DNA from: Paenibacillus sp. MMS18-CY102
Lineage (GTDB): Bacteria > Bacillota > Bacilli > Paenibacillales > Paenibacillaceae
DNA: 64,000 bases
Assembly (NCBI RefSeq): GCF_009789195.1
Contig: NZ_WSTC01000005.1
Location: 1 to 64,000 of the forward strand
Direction of reading: 5' to 3'
Positions 35,764 to 45,123 of this stretch are shown in pieces. The stretch's first letter is position 1, and each line of letters opens with the position of its first letter. The translations under genes and the position numbers were made by a program. A model generated the notes under the pieces. That model saw nothing but the letters and a program-made list of their open reading frames with translations, made no database searches and had not been told where the DNA came from.

Positions 35764-36128
35764 TAAGCCTTTCCCTCGAGCTGCGCTTGTACGACTCGGA
35801 CAAGATCTGCAACGTAATCACCGATAATAGGCAAGTTCAATGCTCCAAGCAAGCGAAGCACATATAAGATGGTCGCGGCGAATACGGTAAAGCCTAAAGC
35901 GATGCCAACGCCGCGCGCCGTCCCAGACACAAAATTGCGCCATATCAACTTAATCGGCCGATTAAGCAGTGCCACATATTCTGCCATCTGTGTCCGCTCC
36001 ATATCTGCTGCAACCTTCTGAAGCTGCTTATCGACTGCATTTAATGAATATCGTAGCGCAGCCAAATTTTCTTGGGGCTCCTCTGGCTGCCGTGTTGCAC
36101 CATGTTCCTTACTTCCCCGCTCATCCAT
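35760..36128 (-). CDS. DUF5665 membrane protein
   Basis: The 122-residue protein has a helical lead (LRYSLNAVDKQLQKVAADMERT) then RPIKLIWRNFVSGTARGVGIALGFTVFAATILYVLRLL, one membrane helix, and a C-terminal amphipathic segment. This pattern fits DUF5665, a conserved Bacilli family of unknown role. The ribosome binding site is weak. It is downstream of ileS but after that gene's terminator. Confidence 0.8.
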   Translation of the reverse strand: MDERGSKEHGATRQPEEPQENLAALRYSLNAVDKQLQKVAADMERTQMAEYVALLNRPIKLIWRNFVSGTARGVGIALGFTVFAATILYVLRLLGALNLPIIGDYVADLVRVVQAQLEGKAY

Positions 36129-36163
36129 ATCTAAGGCACGCCCTTCTACAACCGATTATCAAC

Positions 36164-36216
36164 AAAAAAACGAGCCCCGATGCTTCTTGCCCATCGAGAT
36201 AACGCTCGTTTTTTTG
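36164..36216 (-). terminator. ileS terminator
   Basis: AAAAAACGAGC pairs with GCTCGTTTTTT across a ~25-base loop, T-runs on both sides. It lies 25 bases after ileS. Confidence 0.8.
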
Positions 36217-36240
36217 TTTCGTTATATTAGATTGCCCTCA

Positions 36241-39200
36241 TTAGCCAATTTGAATTCCGATCGTTTTGCCGCCTAACTCGATGCGTTCCATGCCATCAGC
36301 CGCTTCGAATGCCACCGTACTCAGGAGCACATTCTCACGAAGCACATGATCGAACGATTTTAGCGCAGCTTCAAGCTCCGAATCCACGTCCAGAACGAGA
36401 TCGATCCGTTTCTCAATCGGCAGATCAAGCTTCTTGCGCGTATCCTGCACGGCACGAATGACTTCGCGCACCCAGCCTTCTTGCTCAAGCTCTGGCGTAA
36501 TGTCCGTGTTTAGTGCAATTGTAAGCGAGTAACCCGAAGCTGATGCAAAGCCTTCCTTCGCTTGCTTCTCAACTAGCAGCTCATCGATTGTGATGGAGAT
36601 CGGCTCTCCTTCTGCAGAAGTGTAGGCCAATCCACCGCTTTGAACCGCGGCGCGGGTTTCTTCCGCGCTCAAGCCTTTCAGGTAGCCTTGAATTGGGCCT
36701 ACGTTTTTGCCAAACTTCTTGCCGGCCACTTTCAGATTGAGCTTAAATGTAAAGTCAACAAAGCCGCTATCGCTGTTTTCAATGACGATGGCCTTCACGT
36801 TGATCTCGTCTTTGATGATGTCTTCATAAGCAACAACGTCAAAGTCGCGATCGAGTGAAACGATCAAGTCCGACAGTGGCTGGCGCGTCTTGATTCCCGT
36901 TTCGTTGCGCACGTTGCGTGCTAGCTCTACAATTTGGCGAGCTGTTTCCATGTCACGCTCCAGCTTCTCATCGATATGAGCCTCATTCACTGTTGGGTAA
37001 TCCGCCAGATGCACGCTTCCCTCGCCTCCGAGGTTGCCATATACATCTTCAGCAACGAGCGGCGCATAAGGCGCGATTACGCGCGATAGCGTCAGCAGCA
37101 CATGTTGCAACGTCCCGTAAGCCGCCAGCTTATCTGCCGTCAGGCCGCTGCCCCAGAACCGGTCACGCGAACGGCGAATGTACCAGTTGCTCAGCTCATC
37201 CACGAACGCTTCGATCAGCTTAGCCGGGTTGAGGAAGTCATTCACCTCAAGCCCTTTGGACACTTGCGCAATTAAGCTGTTCAAACGCGATACAATCCAG
37301 CGGTCCAGCTTCGCTTCCGAAGGCTTATAAGCATGCTCGCTAGGGTTGTATCCATCAATGGAAGCATATAGCGCGAAGAACGCATGTGTATTCACGATCG
37401 TGTCGATAACTTTCGATTTCGCTTCCCCTACGATGCCGCGCGAGAAACGTTTGCTGTTCCAAGGCGCACTGTCAGCGAGCAAAGCCCAACGGAATGCATC
37501 GGTTCCGAACTCGTTGATGATTTCCCAAGGATCGATAACATTGCCCTTCGACTTGGACATCTTCTGGCCATTTTCGTCGAGAATATGACCGGTCGAAATA
37601 ACCGCTTTGTAAGGCGCTTTGCCATTGAACAGCGTCGATACTGCCAGCAAGCTGAAGAACCAGCCGCGCGTCTGGTCGATGCCTTCGCAAATAATATCTG
37701 CTGGATATTGGTCAGCAAACTTCTCTTGGTCGCCGAACGGATAATGCTGCTGAGCGAACGGCATCGAGCCGCTGTCGAACCAAACGTCGATTACTTCAGA
37801 TGTCCGCGTCATCACCGCACCTTCAGCGAACGGCGATTTCAGCTTGATTTCATCCACATAAGGCTTATGGAGTTCAATATCTTCTGGCACAAAATCAACC
37901 GCGCGTTCGCGGAGATCCGCAATGCTGCGCGGCGCATATTCCTTGCCTGTCGCTTCGCAAATCCATACGTTAAGCGGCGTTCCCCAGTAGCGGTTACGGC
38001 TGATGTTCCAATCCACGAGATCCTCTAGGAATTTGCCGAAGCGGCCTTCCCGGATATGCCCTGGATACCACTCTACGCCATTATTGTTGGCAATCAGTTG
38101 ATCCTTAATTTTCGTCGTTTCAATGAACCAGCTCTCTGTTGCGTAATAGAGCAGCGGAGATTTGCAGCGCCAGCAGAACGGATAGCTATGCTCGTATTTT
38201 TCTTTGCTGAACAACAGCCCGCGTTCGCTCAGCATTTTGACGATTTCGATGTCGCAATCCTTGACGAAACGGCCAGCCAGATCCGTCACTTCGTCCACGT
38301 AACGCCCCGCGCCATTCACAACGCTCAGCATGCTGATATCGTTAGCACGCGCAGCTTTATAGTCATCATCACCATGTGCAGGCGCGATATGAACGATACC
38401 CGTACCACTTGTATCGCTTACGAACTCAGCGCCAATTACAATATGGCCCTTCTCAACTGCTACATAACGGAAAGGCGGCTCGTAGCTTAGACCGACCAGT
38501 TCAGCGCCCTGTACCTCTGCAACAATCTCGTGTGCACTTTCTTTGAATACGGATTCCACGAGGCTCTTCGCAACGATATACGTCTCATCGTCCCGCTTCA
38601 CTTTGACATACGTGAGGGCTGGATTAACCGCAAGCGCAACGTTCGCTGGCAGCGTCCAAGGCGTCGTCGTCCAAGCGAGCACATACTCATTCGTATTCGC
38701 AAGCTTGAATTTCACGGTTGCACTGAGATCCTTAACATCCTCATAGCCTTGTGCTACTTCATGCGAGCTAAGAGTCGTCTGGCAGCAAGGGCAATAAGGG
38801 CTTACGCGGTGGCCGCGGTACAGCAAGCCTTTGCTATGAATCGTAGACAAGATGTGCCACACGCTCTCGATGTATTCATTTTGCAACGTGATGTAAGGGT
38901 TATCCATATCGGTCCAGTAAGCGATGCCTTCTGTCAGTTCACGCCACTGCTTCTCATATTCAAACACGCTGTCTTTGCATTTTTTCACGAATGCTTCGAT
39001 CCCGTATTTCTCGATCTCTTGCTTGCCTGAAATTCCGAGCTGCTTCTCTACGCCCAGCTCAACCGGCAAACCATGCGTATCCCAGCCCGCTTTACGCACG
39101 ACGCGATAACCCGACATCGTTTTGTAACGGCAAATAAAATCCTTGATTACACGGCCAAGAACGTGCCCGATATGCGGCGCCCCATTGGCTGTAGGCGGTC

Positions 39201-39333
39201 CTTCATAGAAAACAAAGTTCGGTTTGCCTTCCCGATTGTCGATCGATTTCTTGAAAGTGCCGTCTTTCTTCCACTGCTCGAGGATGCGAAGCTCGCGGCT
39301 CCGCGCCTTTTCTTTGACATCTACGCGTTGCAT
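36241..39333 (-). CDS. ileS: Isoleucyl-tRNA synthetase
   Basis: IleS charges tRNA-Ile and edits valine. The 1030-residue enzyme has the class I HIGH motif as PHIGHVLGR near residue 47, the editing-domain residues between, and KMSKSKGN near residue 591. The C-terminal half lacks a zinc-finger ending, consistent with the eukaryote-like (type 2, mupirocin-resistant) form, whose length is also ~1030; this typing is by length and motif spacing only. ATG 39333 follows AAAGGGG by seven bases. Expression is controlled by the T-box leader. Confidence 0.95.
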   Translation of the reverse strand: MQRVDVKEKARSRELRILEQWKKDGTFKKSIDNREGKPNFVFYEGPPTANGAPHIGHVLGRVIKDFICRYKTMSGYRVVRKAGWDTHGLPVELGVEKQLGISGKQEIEKYGIEAFVKKCKDSVFEYEKQWRELTEGIAYWTDMDNPYITLQNEYIESVWHILSTIHSKGLLYRGHRVSPYCPCCQTTLSSHEVAQGYEDVKDLSATVKFKLANTNEYVLAWTTTPWTLPANVALAVNPALTYVKVKRDDETYIVAKSLVESVFKESAHEIVAEVQGAELVGLSYEPPFRYVAVEKGHIVIGAEFVSDTSGTGIVHIAPAHGDDDYKAARANDISMLSVVNGAGRYVDEVTDLAGRFVKDCDIEIVKMLSERGLLFSKEKYEHSYPFCWRCKSPLLYYATESWFIETTKIKDQLIANNNGVEWYPGHIREGRFGKFLEDLVDWNISRNRYWGTPLNVWICEATGKEYAPRSIADLRERAVDFVPEDIELHKPYVDEIKLKSPFAEGAVMTRTSEVIDVWFDSGSMPFAQQHYPFGDQEKFADQYPADIICEGIDQTRGWFFSLLAVSTLFNGKAPYKAVISTGHILDENGQKMSKSKGNVIDPWEIINEFGTDAFRWALLADSAPWNSKRFSRGIVGEAKSKVIDTIVNTHAFFALYASIDGYNPSEHAYKPSEAKLDRWIVSRLNSLIAQVSKGLEVNDFLNPAKLIEAFVDELSNWYIRRSRDRFWGSGLTADKLAAYGTLQHVLLTLSRVIAPYAPLVAEDVYGNLGGEGSVHLADYPTVNEAHIDEKLERDMETARQIVELARNVRNETGIKTRQPLSDLIVSLDRDFDVVAYEDIIKDEINVKAIVIENSDSGFVDFTFKLNLKVAGKKFGKNVGPIQGYLKGLSAEETRAAVQSGGLAYTSAEGEPISITIDELLVEKQAKEGFASASGYSLTIALNTDITPELEQEGWVREVIRAVQDTRKKLDLPIEKRIDLVLDVDSELEAALKSFDHVLRENVLLSTVAFEAADGMERIELGGKTIGIQIG

Positions 39334-39369
39334 GCCATTACCCCTTTCCATTATCCAAACCATTGTTAG

Positions 39370-39709
39370 AAAAAACAAAAAGACCCGTCCCATAAGGGAC
39401 GAGTCGTGCTCGCGTTACCACCCTTGTTCTATTCGCACACCCATCAACCATAGTTGATCCATCTGGCAATCGCCACAGTGTGCCAATAGCACCTTCATCA
39501 CGATCGGCTCTTCCTTGCAGCTCAATCGCGTTCCCGGTAACGGGGGACGTCCGTCAACGCTTACTGGCAATAGGCTGGTCACCTATGCATGTTCTGCGCT
39601 GCTTCTCGGAGAGGATATTCCATAGCGATTCGAACGCTGGCTTGCAGCAATTGCCAGCTCTCTGGGGAACGATGCCGCCATGTACTTGGTCTCGTCAATG
39701 AAGTTATTA
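39370..39709 (-). promoter_or_regulatory. T-box leader of ileS
   Basis: The minus-strand leader has the T-box core TGGTAACGCG (39420-39411), antiterminator material, and a terminator stem GACTCGTCCC/GGGACGGGTC with TTTTTG. Stem I features are present: AGAGAGCTGG and GAGAAGC near 39620, and GGTGACC. A plausible specifier ATC (Ile) lies in GAATATCCTCTCC. Uncharged tRNA-Ile would pair here and with the antiterminator bulge to permit ileS transcription. Confidence 0.9.
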
Positions 39710-39715
39710 TTACTA

Positions 39716-39744
39716 GTTATAGCTGAACCCGCAACAATTGTCAA
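39716..39744 (-). promoter_or_regulatory. ileS promoter
   Basis: Perfect -35 TTGACA (39744-39739), 17-base spacer, and TATAAC (39721-39716) just upstream of the T-box leader. Confidence 0.8.
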
Positions 39745-39756
39745 ATCGGCATTCGC

Positions 39757-40263
39757 CTATTCGAAGCTGCTTTTTTGAAGCGTTTCGTTCGCAGCTGCAG
39801 CACTTGAATCGAGCGCTTCCCAACCATCTTGGCTGAGCAGCTCCAGTTGGGCTTCAACGAGCGTACGGAAGCGTGCACGGTAGATCGAGGCCTGCTTCTT
39901 CAGCTCTTCCACTTCCAACGCCACCTTGCGAGATTTGGACAACGATTCGTTAATGATGCGGTCTGCATTCTTCTCCGCTTCCTTCACGATTAGCTGCGCT
40001 TCCTTCTTCGCGTTGTGCTTCACTTCATCAGCCGCTTCTTGCGCCACGATAATCGTTTTGCTAAGCGTCTCTTCGATATTCGTAAAATGATTCAACTTTT
40101 CTTGCAAACTCAACAGCTGGTTTTGCATTTCTTTATTTTCGCGAATGAGCGTCTCGTAATCCTTAATCACTTGATCCAAGAATTCGTTGACTTCATCCTC
40201 ATCGTAACCACGAAGCCTTCTTCCGAACTCCTTGTTATGTATGTCCAATGGCGTAAGCGGCAT
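39757..40263 (-). CDS. divIVA: DivIVA cell-division/polarity protein
   Basis: The 168-residue protein has the membrane-binding N-terminus MPLTPLDIHNKEFGRRLRGYDEDEVNEFLDQV, followed by a long coiled coil (residues ~35-130) and a variable tail. DivIVA marks curved membrane at septa and poles and guides the Min system and sporulation. It ends the ylm-divIVA chain. B. subtilis DivIVA is 164 residues. Confidence 0.96.
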   Translation of the reverse strand: MPLTPLDIHNKEFGRRLRGYDEDEVNEFLDQVIKDYETLIRENKEMQNQLLSLQEKLNHFTNIEETLSKTIIVAQEAADEVKHNAKKEAQLIVKEAEKNADRIINESLSKSRKVALEVEELKKQASIYRARFRTLVEAQLELLSQDGWEALDSSAAAANETLQKSSFE

Positions 40264-40347
40264 TGGCGCACCTCCTATGGATATGACGGTTCTTTGTTTG
40301 ATAGTAATGGAATGTTTCGACAGAACCGCCCAAAATCCTGCATCACA

Positions 40348-41136
40348 TCAAATATATTTACCGATTGCGACTCGGATTCTGCCTTTTTTTGTCATGCCTT
40401 CCACCTCAAGCACTTGGAAGCGGCCTAGCCCCTTCATCGAGACGACATCGCCCGCTTTCAGCATCGCGGAAGGATTTTCTTCCGCCTTCCAATTCACGCG
40501 GCACCGCCCTGCCCGAATCGGCTCTACGATCCGTGTTCGGCTCATTCGGTATACATCGCTCGCTATGCCGTCAAGCCGTAAAGAAGCGACTGATAAACTC
40601 ATATGCTCCAGCTTCGACTTCACAACGCGAAGCGCTGACAGCGGAATGAGTTCCGTCAGAACATGAACCCGATGGACTTGCCGCAAATGTATATTGACAT
40701 AATCCGCGATTTCCTCTGTCACTAAGCAGTGGCAGCCATCCTCATGGACATGAATATCGCCGATCAGCTCTCTCTTGACGCCAAGCCCTAGCAATGCACC
40801 CAAATAATCGCCGTGATCGAGATCCAGGTGGCCTTGCGAATCTGCTGTTACTGCAATCGCTTGGACACCCATCGGCTCGTCGTCCAACATTGCGTAGTCA
40901 GGAGCGATTACAGCACGTTGCCGTTCCGCATCCTCACTTCCGCCATCGAACCGAACCGCAACTCCACCTGCCCGAGATGCAAGGGAGCGAACAATCTCCG
41001 CTTGCCTCGGGTCAAGGTAATCAGTTCTTTTCCACTCATGGCGCTCGGAGCAGCGTTCGATCCACTCCTCCACTTTTACAACGAAAGAACGTTCATCCGG
41101 GTGAAAGTGATCATAAATGTTTTTCTTCTGGCTCAT
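40348..41136 (-). CDS. ylmH: YlmH-family S4-domain RNA-binding protein
   Basis: The 262-residue protein has a conserved N-terminal part (DHFHPDERSFVVKVEEWIERC) and C-terminal S4 domain (LRLDGIASDVYRMSRTRIVEPIRAGRCRVNW). YlmH binds RNA and aids ribosome rescue of nascent chains in Bacilli. It is in the standard ylm cluster before divIVA. Confidence 0.93.
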   Translation of the reverse strand: MSQKKNIYDHFHPDERSFVVKVEEWIERCSERHEWKRTDYLDPRQAEIVRSLASRAGGVAVRFDGGSEDAERQRAVIAPDYAMLDDEPMGVQAIAVTADSQGHLDLDHGDYLGALLGLGVKRELIGDIHVHEDGCHCLVTEEIADYVNIHLRQVHRVHVLTELIPLSALRVVKSKLEHMSLSVASLRLDGIASDVYRMSRTRIVEPIRAGRCRVNWKAEENPSAMLKAGDVVSMKGLGRFQVLEVEGMTKKGRIRVAIGKYI

Positions 41137-41153
41137 TGCGTCAATCCTTCACC

Positions 41154-41423
41154 TTAGAGGAAAATGTCAAGTACAAACACAATGCCGAGCGCGATGAACT
41201 TCAGTGCGAACAACGCAATAATCGGCGAGATATCGAGCATGCCGCCAATCGGCGGGATAAAACGGCGGAATATCGAAAGGTACGGCTCCACAAGCTTCCC
41301 AAGCCATTGTCCGATAAAGCTGTCCCGTGCGTTCGGCATCCATGACAATAGGACATAACCGATCAGCATGTAAGAGTAAATTTGTTCAAGTGTACCAATG
41401 TAAGAACTAATCGTTGTCAACAA
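41154..41423 (-). CDS. ylmG: YggT/YlmG membrane protein
   Basis: The 89-residue protein has two membrane helices (IYSYMLIGYVLLSWM and IIALFALKFIALGIVFVL) linked by the conserved PYLSIFRRFIPPIGGMLDISP. The family is linked to division and to membrane organisation. The start is TTG 41423, with GAGGTG upstream. It lies 8 bases after sepF. Confidence 0.92.
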   Translation of the reverse strand: MLTTISSYIGTLEQIYSYMLIGYVLLSWMPNARDSFIGQWLGKLVEPYLSIFRRFIPPIGGMLDISPIIALFALKFIALGIVFVLDIFL

Positions 41424-41430
41424 CGCAAGG

Positions 41431-41901
41431 TCACCTCATTCTTTTGTAATCCTGATCGTCCACTAGCATCTCAGAAATCGTGCCTTGAATTTCCACATTC
41501 TCGGGAGCGCAGAAGAAAATGCCAGGACCAATCCGATTCATCGTTCCGCTCACCGCATACAACGTGCCTAACAGAAAGTCAAAAATTCGCTTGGCAACAT
41601 CGTTCGGCACGCGTTGCAAGTTAACGACGACACCACGGCGTGCCCGCAGATGATCGGCGATCTCTTGCGCTTCCTCGAACGAGCGCGGCTCATTCAAGAC
41701 CACTCGCATGTTCTTCTGCGAATGGATGCTCACAATGTTCGATCCTTTGGCTTGTTTACGCGCTTCGAACGGTGAAGTTTCAAATTCTTGCTCCGGCTCG
41801 TCTGCTGTTTGGTGGTGGGTTGTTGTTACTTTTTCATGCTCAATAACCTCTTCTTCTTCCTGAAGACCAAAAAAGTTCATAAAGCGATTCATTACGCCCA
41901 T
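41431..41901 (-). CDS. sepF: SepF septum protein
   Basis: SepF tethers FtsZ to the membrane and shapes the septum. The 156-residue protein has the amphipathic N-terminal anchor ([15 protein letters not shown]), a charged linker and the FtsZ-binding core ([43 protein letters not shown]). Start ATG 41901 has GGAGG eight bases upstream. Confidence 0.96.
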   Translation of the reverse strand: MGVMNRFMNFFGLQEEEEVIEHEKVTTTHHQTADEPEQEFETSPFEARKQAKGSNIVSIHSQKNMRVVLNEPRSFEEAQEIADHLRARRGVVVNLQRVPNDVAKRIFDFLLGTLYAVSGTMNRIGPGIFFCAPENVEIQGTISEMLVDDQDYKRMR

Positions 41902-41904
41902 GCC

Positions 41905-42621
41905 TCATGCCTCCTCTTTCCCTACTAATATCGTGCCCAATCTCACCCAAGTCGCGCCTTCCTCAATAGCAACTTCAAAATCGTTGGACATTCCCATCGA
42001 CAGCTCGGTCAAAGGCTCGTCCAATATGCCTTGTGCATTCAGCCTATCCCTTAACATCCGAAGCTCCCGGAACACTGGCCGTGTTTCCTCCGGTTCAGCC
42101 TCGAAAGGTGCCATCGTCATTAACCCTATCGGCTTGATCGAAGGAAATTGCTTGAGGGTCTGAATAAACGGCTCCAGCTCCTCCGGCTCCAATCCTTGCT
42201 TGCTAGCTTCACCAGACACGTTCACCTGAATAAAGCAAGGAACGACTAGCCCAAGTTTGTCTGCACGGTCCGCAATGGCCTCTGCAAGGGAAACTCTGTC
42301 CAATGAATGAATGTATGTAAATTTCCCGATGACGTCCTTCGCTTTATTCGACTGCAGCGACCCGATATAATGCCACACTGGCTGTTCGTTAGCCGGCAGG
42401 CCACTGAACGCTTCCCATTTGGGCTTGGCATTCTGCCACCGATTTTCCCCCAGATGCAAAACATCATGCGCTACGACTTCCCGCACGTTGTCCAATGACA
42501 CATATTTCGTCACGGCTACAACATTCACGTCGTGCCGGTCACGCCCGCTGCGCTCGCACGCCGCCGTAATCCTTCTGTCTACTTCTTGTATCCGTTCTGC
42601 TAACGTCGACAAGAGGTTCAC
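41905..42621 (-). CDS. ylmE: YggS-family PLP homeostasis protein (YlmE)
   Basis: The 238-residue alanine-racemase-like barrel binds pyridoxal phosphate through the lysine in [16 protein letters not shown]. Members buffer free PLP. It starts at GTG 42621 overlapping the pgeF stop. Confidence 0.93.
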   Translation of the reverse strand: MNLLSTLAERIQEVDRRITAACERSGRDRHDVNVVAVTKYVSLDNVREVVAHDVLHLGENRWQNAKPKWEAFSGLPANEQPVWHYIGSLQSNKAKDVIGKFTYIHSLDRVSLAEAIADRADKLGLVVPCFIQVNVSGEASKQGLEPEELEPFIQTLKQFPSIKPIGLMTMAPFEAEPEETRPVFRELRMLRDRLNAQGILDEPLTELSMGMSNDFEVAIEEGATWVRLGTILVGKEEA

Positions 42622-43490
42622 CTCTTCTCCATGCCTATCCAGCTCGCCATCCGACCTGTCGATCCGTTCTCCGCACGGTGGGAGAATAACAAATCGGTGC
42701 GACAGCTGCTACACCACTTGGACAATTCGATATGGATCGGCAAAATTCCTGCTTTTATCATAATGTGTCGGTTGATTTCTTTCAAGTCGAGCATCGCTTT
42801 CCCGTTGCCCTTCCTCTGTACAAGATCGGCCGTTACCGGTCCTGTTCCGCCAGAGCCATTCAAACTCGCAAAACTGCTGCACAGCTGCTCCATCCGTTCA
42901 ATGACGAGCCCATCCACCTCATAACAGCAACTGCCGATCGCCGGACCGATCGCGCACCTGATCTGCGCAGGCTCCGAGCTGAACTCCGCATGCATAGCCT
43001 CGATTGTGCGTGCCGCGATTTCAGCAGCCGTTCCTTTCCAGCCTGCATGCGCGAGCCCGATGGCTTCATGGGCAGGGTCCCAGAAATATAAAGGCACGCA
43101 ATCAGCATAAAAGGATGCTAACAGCACTCCACGTTCGTTCGTTATCAATGCATCGGTATCTTGTAGCGCGGATGCGCGCGAGTCACGCCCCCGCCCTGCA
43201 TCCGCCGCCGTAACGGCATGGACACGGTCGCCATGCACTTGCTCCGCACAAGTAAACGCTTCAAATGGCCATCCGAGCGCTTCTGCAAGCCGCTGCCGAT
43301 TCGCTACGACATCTTCATCCCGATCCCCGACATGCAGCCCCATATTGAATGAAGCCCACGGCTCCCGGCTTACGCCGCCAAGGCGGGTCGTGAAGCCTGC
43401 AGTCAGCGCGTTATTGCCAGTTACCCATTCCGATAAGGTGAATAACGACGCTCCATCCCCTGATGCTTGATCCCATACAAATGGTTCCAT
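42618..43490 (-). CDS. pgeF: PgeF/YlmD purine nucleoside-processing protein
   Basis: The 290-residue protein has the family signatures TTRLGGVSREPWASFNMGLHVGD, the metal site HAGWKGTA and IGPAIGSCCYEV. Known members act as polyphenol-oxidase-like or adenosine/purine nucleoside phosphorylase-type enzymes; PgeF is also tied to peptidoglycan quality control. ATG 43490 has AGAGGTG eight bases upstream. It overlaps ylmE. Confidence 0.92.
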   Translation of the reverse strand: MEPFVWDQASGDGASLFTLSEWVTGNNALTAGFTTRLGGVSREPWASFNMGLHVGDRDEDVVANRQRLAEALGWPFEAFTCAEQVHGDRVHAVTAADAGRGRDSRASALQDTDALITNERGVLLASFYADCVPLYFWDPAHEAIGLAHAGWKGTAAEIAARTIEAMHAEFSSEPAQIRCAIGPAIGSCCYEVDGLVIERMEQLCSSFASLNGSGGTGPVTADLVQRKGNGKAMLDLKEINRHIMIKAGILPIHIELSKWCSSCRTDLLFSHRAENGSTGRMASWIGMEKR

Positions 43491-43607
43491 ACCCATTCAC
43501 CTCTTTACTCTGTTCTCATCAGTGTACCATAGGGGGTGAAGGATGGAAATGCAGGGTTATCCTTCCGATCCAGCCATGTGCAGCACACTTAGAGCCATTC
43601 CTAGATG

Positions 43608-43643
43608 AAAAAAAGACCTCGGCACGCGCAAGGCGGCCGGGGC
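43608..43643 (-). terminator. Terminator after ylmC
   Basis: CCCCGGC and GCCGAGG pair around an 11-base loop on the minus strand, then TTTTTTT, three bases after the ylmC stop. Confidence 0.75.
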
Positions 43644-43645
43644 TA

Positions 43646-43933
43646 TTAGTTGCGTGCTTGAAGCTCTTCCTCTTCCTCGGCGCGATACGCTGCTGCCTTC
43701 GCTTCATCCAACCGAACGAGCACGACATCTGCGCCGATTTTGACGATATTGCGCCAAGGGATAACGACATCCGTACCGCCTCCGAACATTCCAAAAAATC
43801 GCGTAAACGTCGGAACGACGATGGAATCAATCCGGCCTGCCCGCAAATCCAGTTCCAAATCGCTTACTTGGCCGAGCTTCTTCCCGTCCACGATGTTAAT
43901 CACATCTTTTGTCTGAAAGTCAGATATTTTCAA
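43646..43933 (-). CDS. ylmC: YlmC/YmxH-family PRC-barrel protein
   Basis: The 95-residue protein has one PRC barrel (KISDFQTKDVINIVDGKKLGQVSDLEL, TDVVIPWRNIVKIGADVVLV). In sporulating Bacilli the family is expressed at or near sporulation. It sits between sigG and the ylm cluster, the same place as in B. subtilis. Confidence 0.9.
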   Translation of the reverse strand: MKISDFQTKDVINIVDGKKLGQVSDLELDLRAGRIDSIVVPTFTRFFGMFGGGTDVVIPWRNIVKIGADVVLVRLDEAKAAAYRAEEEEELQARN

Positions 43934-44030
43934 GCTGCTTCACCGCTTTCTACACCGGATGGAAGACAGGTGCCTATGGGCTTCTATTATTACTATATGA
44001 CCAGCCTTGGCAAAATGTCCTGATTGCGCA

Positions 44031-44056
44031 AAAAAACGGCGCGATGCGCCGTTTTT
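44031..44056 (-). terminator. sigG terminator
   Basis: AAAAACGGCGC pairs with GCGCCGTTTTT around GAT, T-run on the minus strand; 70 bases after sigG. Confidence 0.9.
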
Positions 44057-44128
44057 CCTGCCCTCGGTTTAAGCGAAGCTGAAGGAATGCCAACTGCGCC
44101 CGCTGCTCGCTGCTCTAAGAGCCAATTA

Positions 44129-44911
44129 TCAAGTTTTCACATGCTTCTGCATCTGCTGGATCGCCGATTTCTCCAACCGTGAAACCTGCGCCTGCGAGAT
44201 GCCGATCTCATCGGCGACCTCCATTTGGGTCTTTCCCTCGAAGAAGCGCATCGACAGGATCATTTTTTCCCTATCGTTCAGCTTATGCATCGCTTCACGC
44301 AACGCAATTTCTTCGATCCAAGAAATATCCTTATTCTTGTCATCGCTAATCTGGTCCATCACATAGATGGGATCCCCGCCATCGTGGTAGATCGGTTCGA
44401 ATAGCGACACCGGGTCTTGAATCGCATCCAGCGCGAAGACCACATCTTCCTTCGGTACGCCCAGCGCCTCAGAGATTTCGAAAATCGTCGGCTCCCGGGA
44501 ATTCTGGTTCGTTAAGCTGTCGCGGACCTGCAGCGCCTTATAGGCGATATCCCGCAAGCTTCGCGATACGCGGATGGGATTGTTATCCCTAAGATACCGA
44601 CGGATTTCTCCAATAATCATCGGAACGGCATACGTACTGAACTTTACATTTTGGCTAAGGTCGAAATTATCTATCGCCTTCATAAGTCCGATGCAGCCAA
44701 CTTGGAATAGGTCGTCTACATATTCACCGCGGTTATTGAACCGCTGGATCACGCTGAGTACAAGCCTCAGGTTGCCGTTCACCAATTTCTCTCTTGCTGC
44801 CCGCTCGTTACGCGTTTGCAGCGCTGTGAATAGCTCGCGCATTTCCGCATTCGTGAGGACGGGCAGTTTCGACGTATCCACACCACAGATCTCGACTTTG
44901 TTTCGGGTCAA
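44129..44911 (-). CDS. sigG: Sporulation sigma factor SigG (forespore)
   Basis: SigG directs late forespore transcription. Start is TTG 44911, with GGGAGG eight bases upstream; it gives 260 residues, equal to B. subtilis SigG, and begins (L/M)TRNKVEICGVDTSKLPVLTN. Region 2 (FDLSQNVKFSTYAVPMIIGE) and region 4 (GISQAQVSRLEKSAIQQM) are clear. It is not adjacent to sigE: an ABC-transporter operon separates them. A TGTCGAA match to the Spo0A box lies upstream near 44989-44995. Confidence 0.97.
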   Translation of the reverse strand: MTRNKVEICGVDTSKLPVLTNAEMRELFTALQTRNERAAREKLVNGNLRLVLSVIQRFNNRGEYVDDLFQVGCIGLMKAIDNFDLSQNVKFSTYAVPMIIGEIRRYLRDNNPIRVSRSLRDIAYKALQVRDSLTNQNSREPTIFEISEALGVPKEDVVFALDAIQDPVSLFEPIYHDGGDPIYVMDQISDDKNKDISWIEEIALREAMHKLNDREKMILSMRFFEGKTQMEVADEIGISQAQVSRLEKSAIQQMQKHVKT

Positions 44912-45054
44912 CGTGATTACCTCCCAAGGAGAAACATTAATGTTCATTATCTCCCCGCCCCCCCGAAATATTCCTCCCCCCGACAATGTTCGACATATTC
45001 TGTGAAAGCGTTTAATCGTAGATCAGGAAAGGAATGGTAACGTTATTAAGCATG

Positions 45055-45102
45055 AAAAAAAAAGTAGCAAGCCCCTGGTGAACAGGATGCTTGCTGCTCT
45101 TT
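45055..45102 (-). terminator. Terminator of the GntR/ABC operon
   Basis: AGTAGCAAGC and GCTTGCTGCT pair across a ~15-base loop, with a run of nine T on the minus strand. It isolates this operon from sigG. Confidence 0.85.
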
Positions 45103-45123
45103 CATCTCTTTGTGCAACATGAC

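Noticed and set aside
44920-45030. Sigma-F/sigma-G promoter before sigG
   Set aside because: No convincing -35/-10 pair with the expected spacing was found by eye; only a TGTCGAA box was clear.
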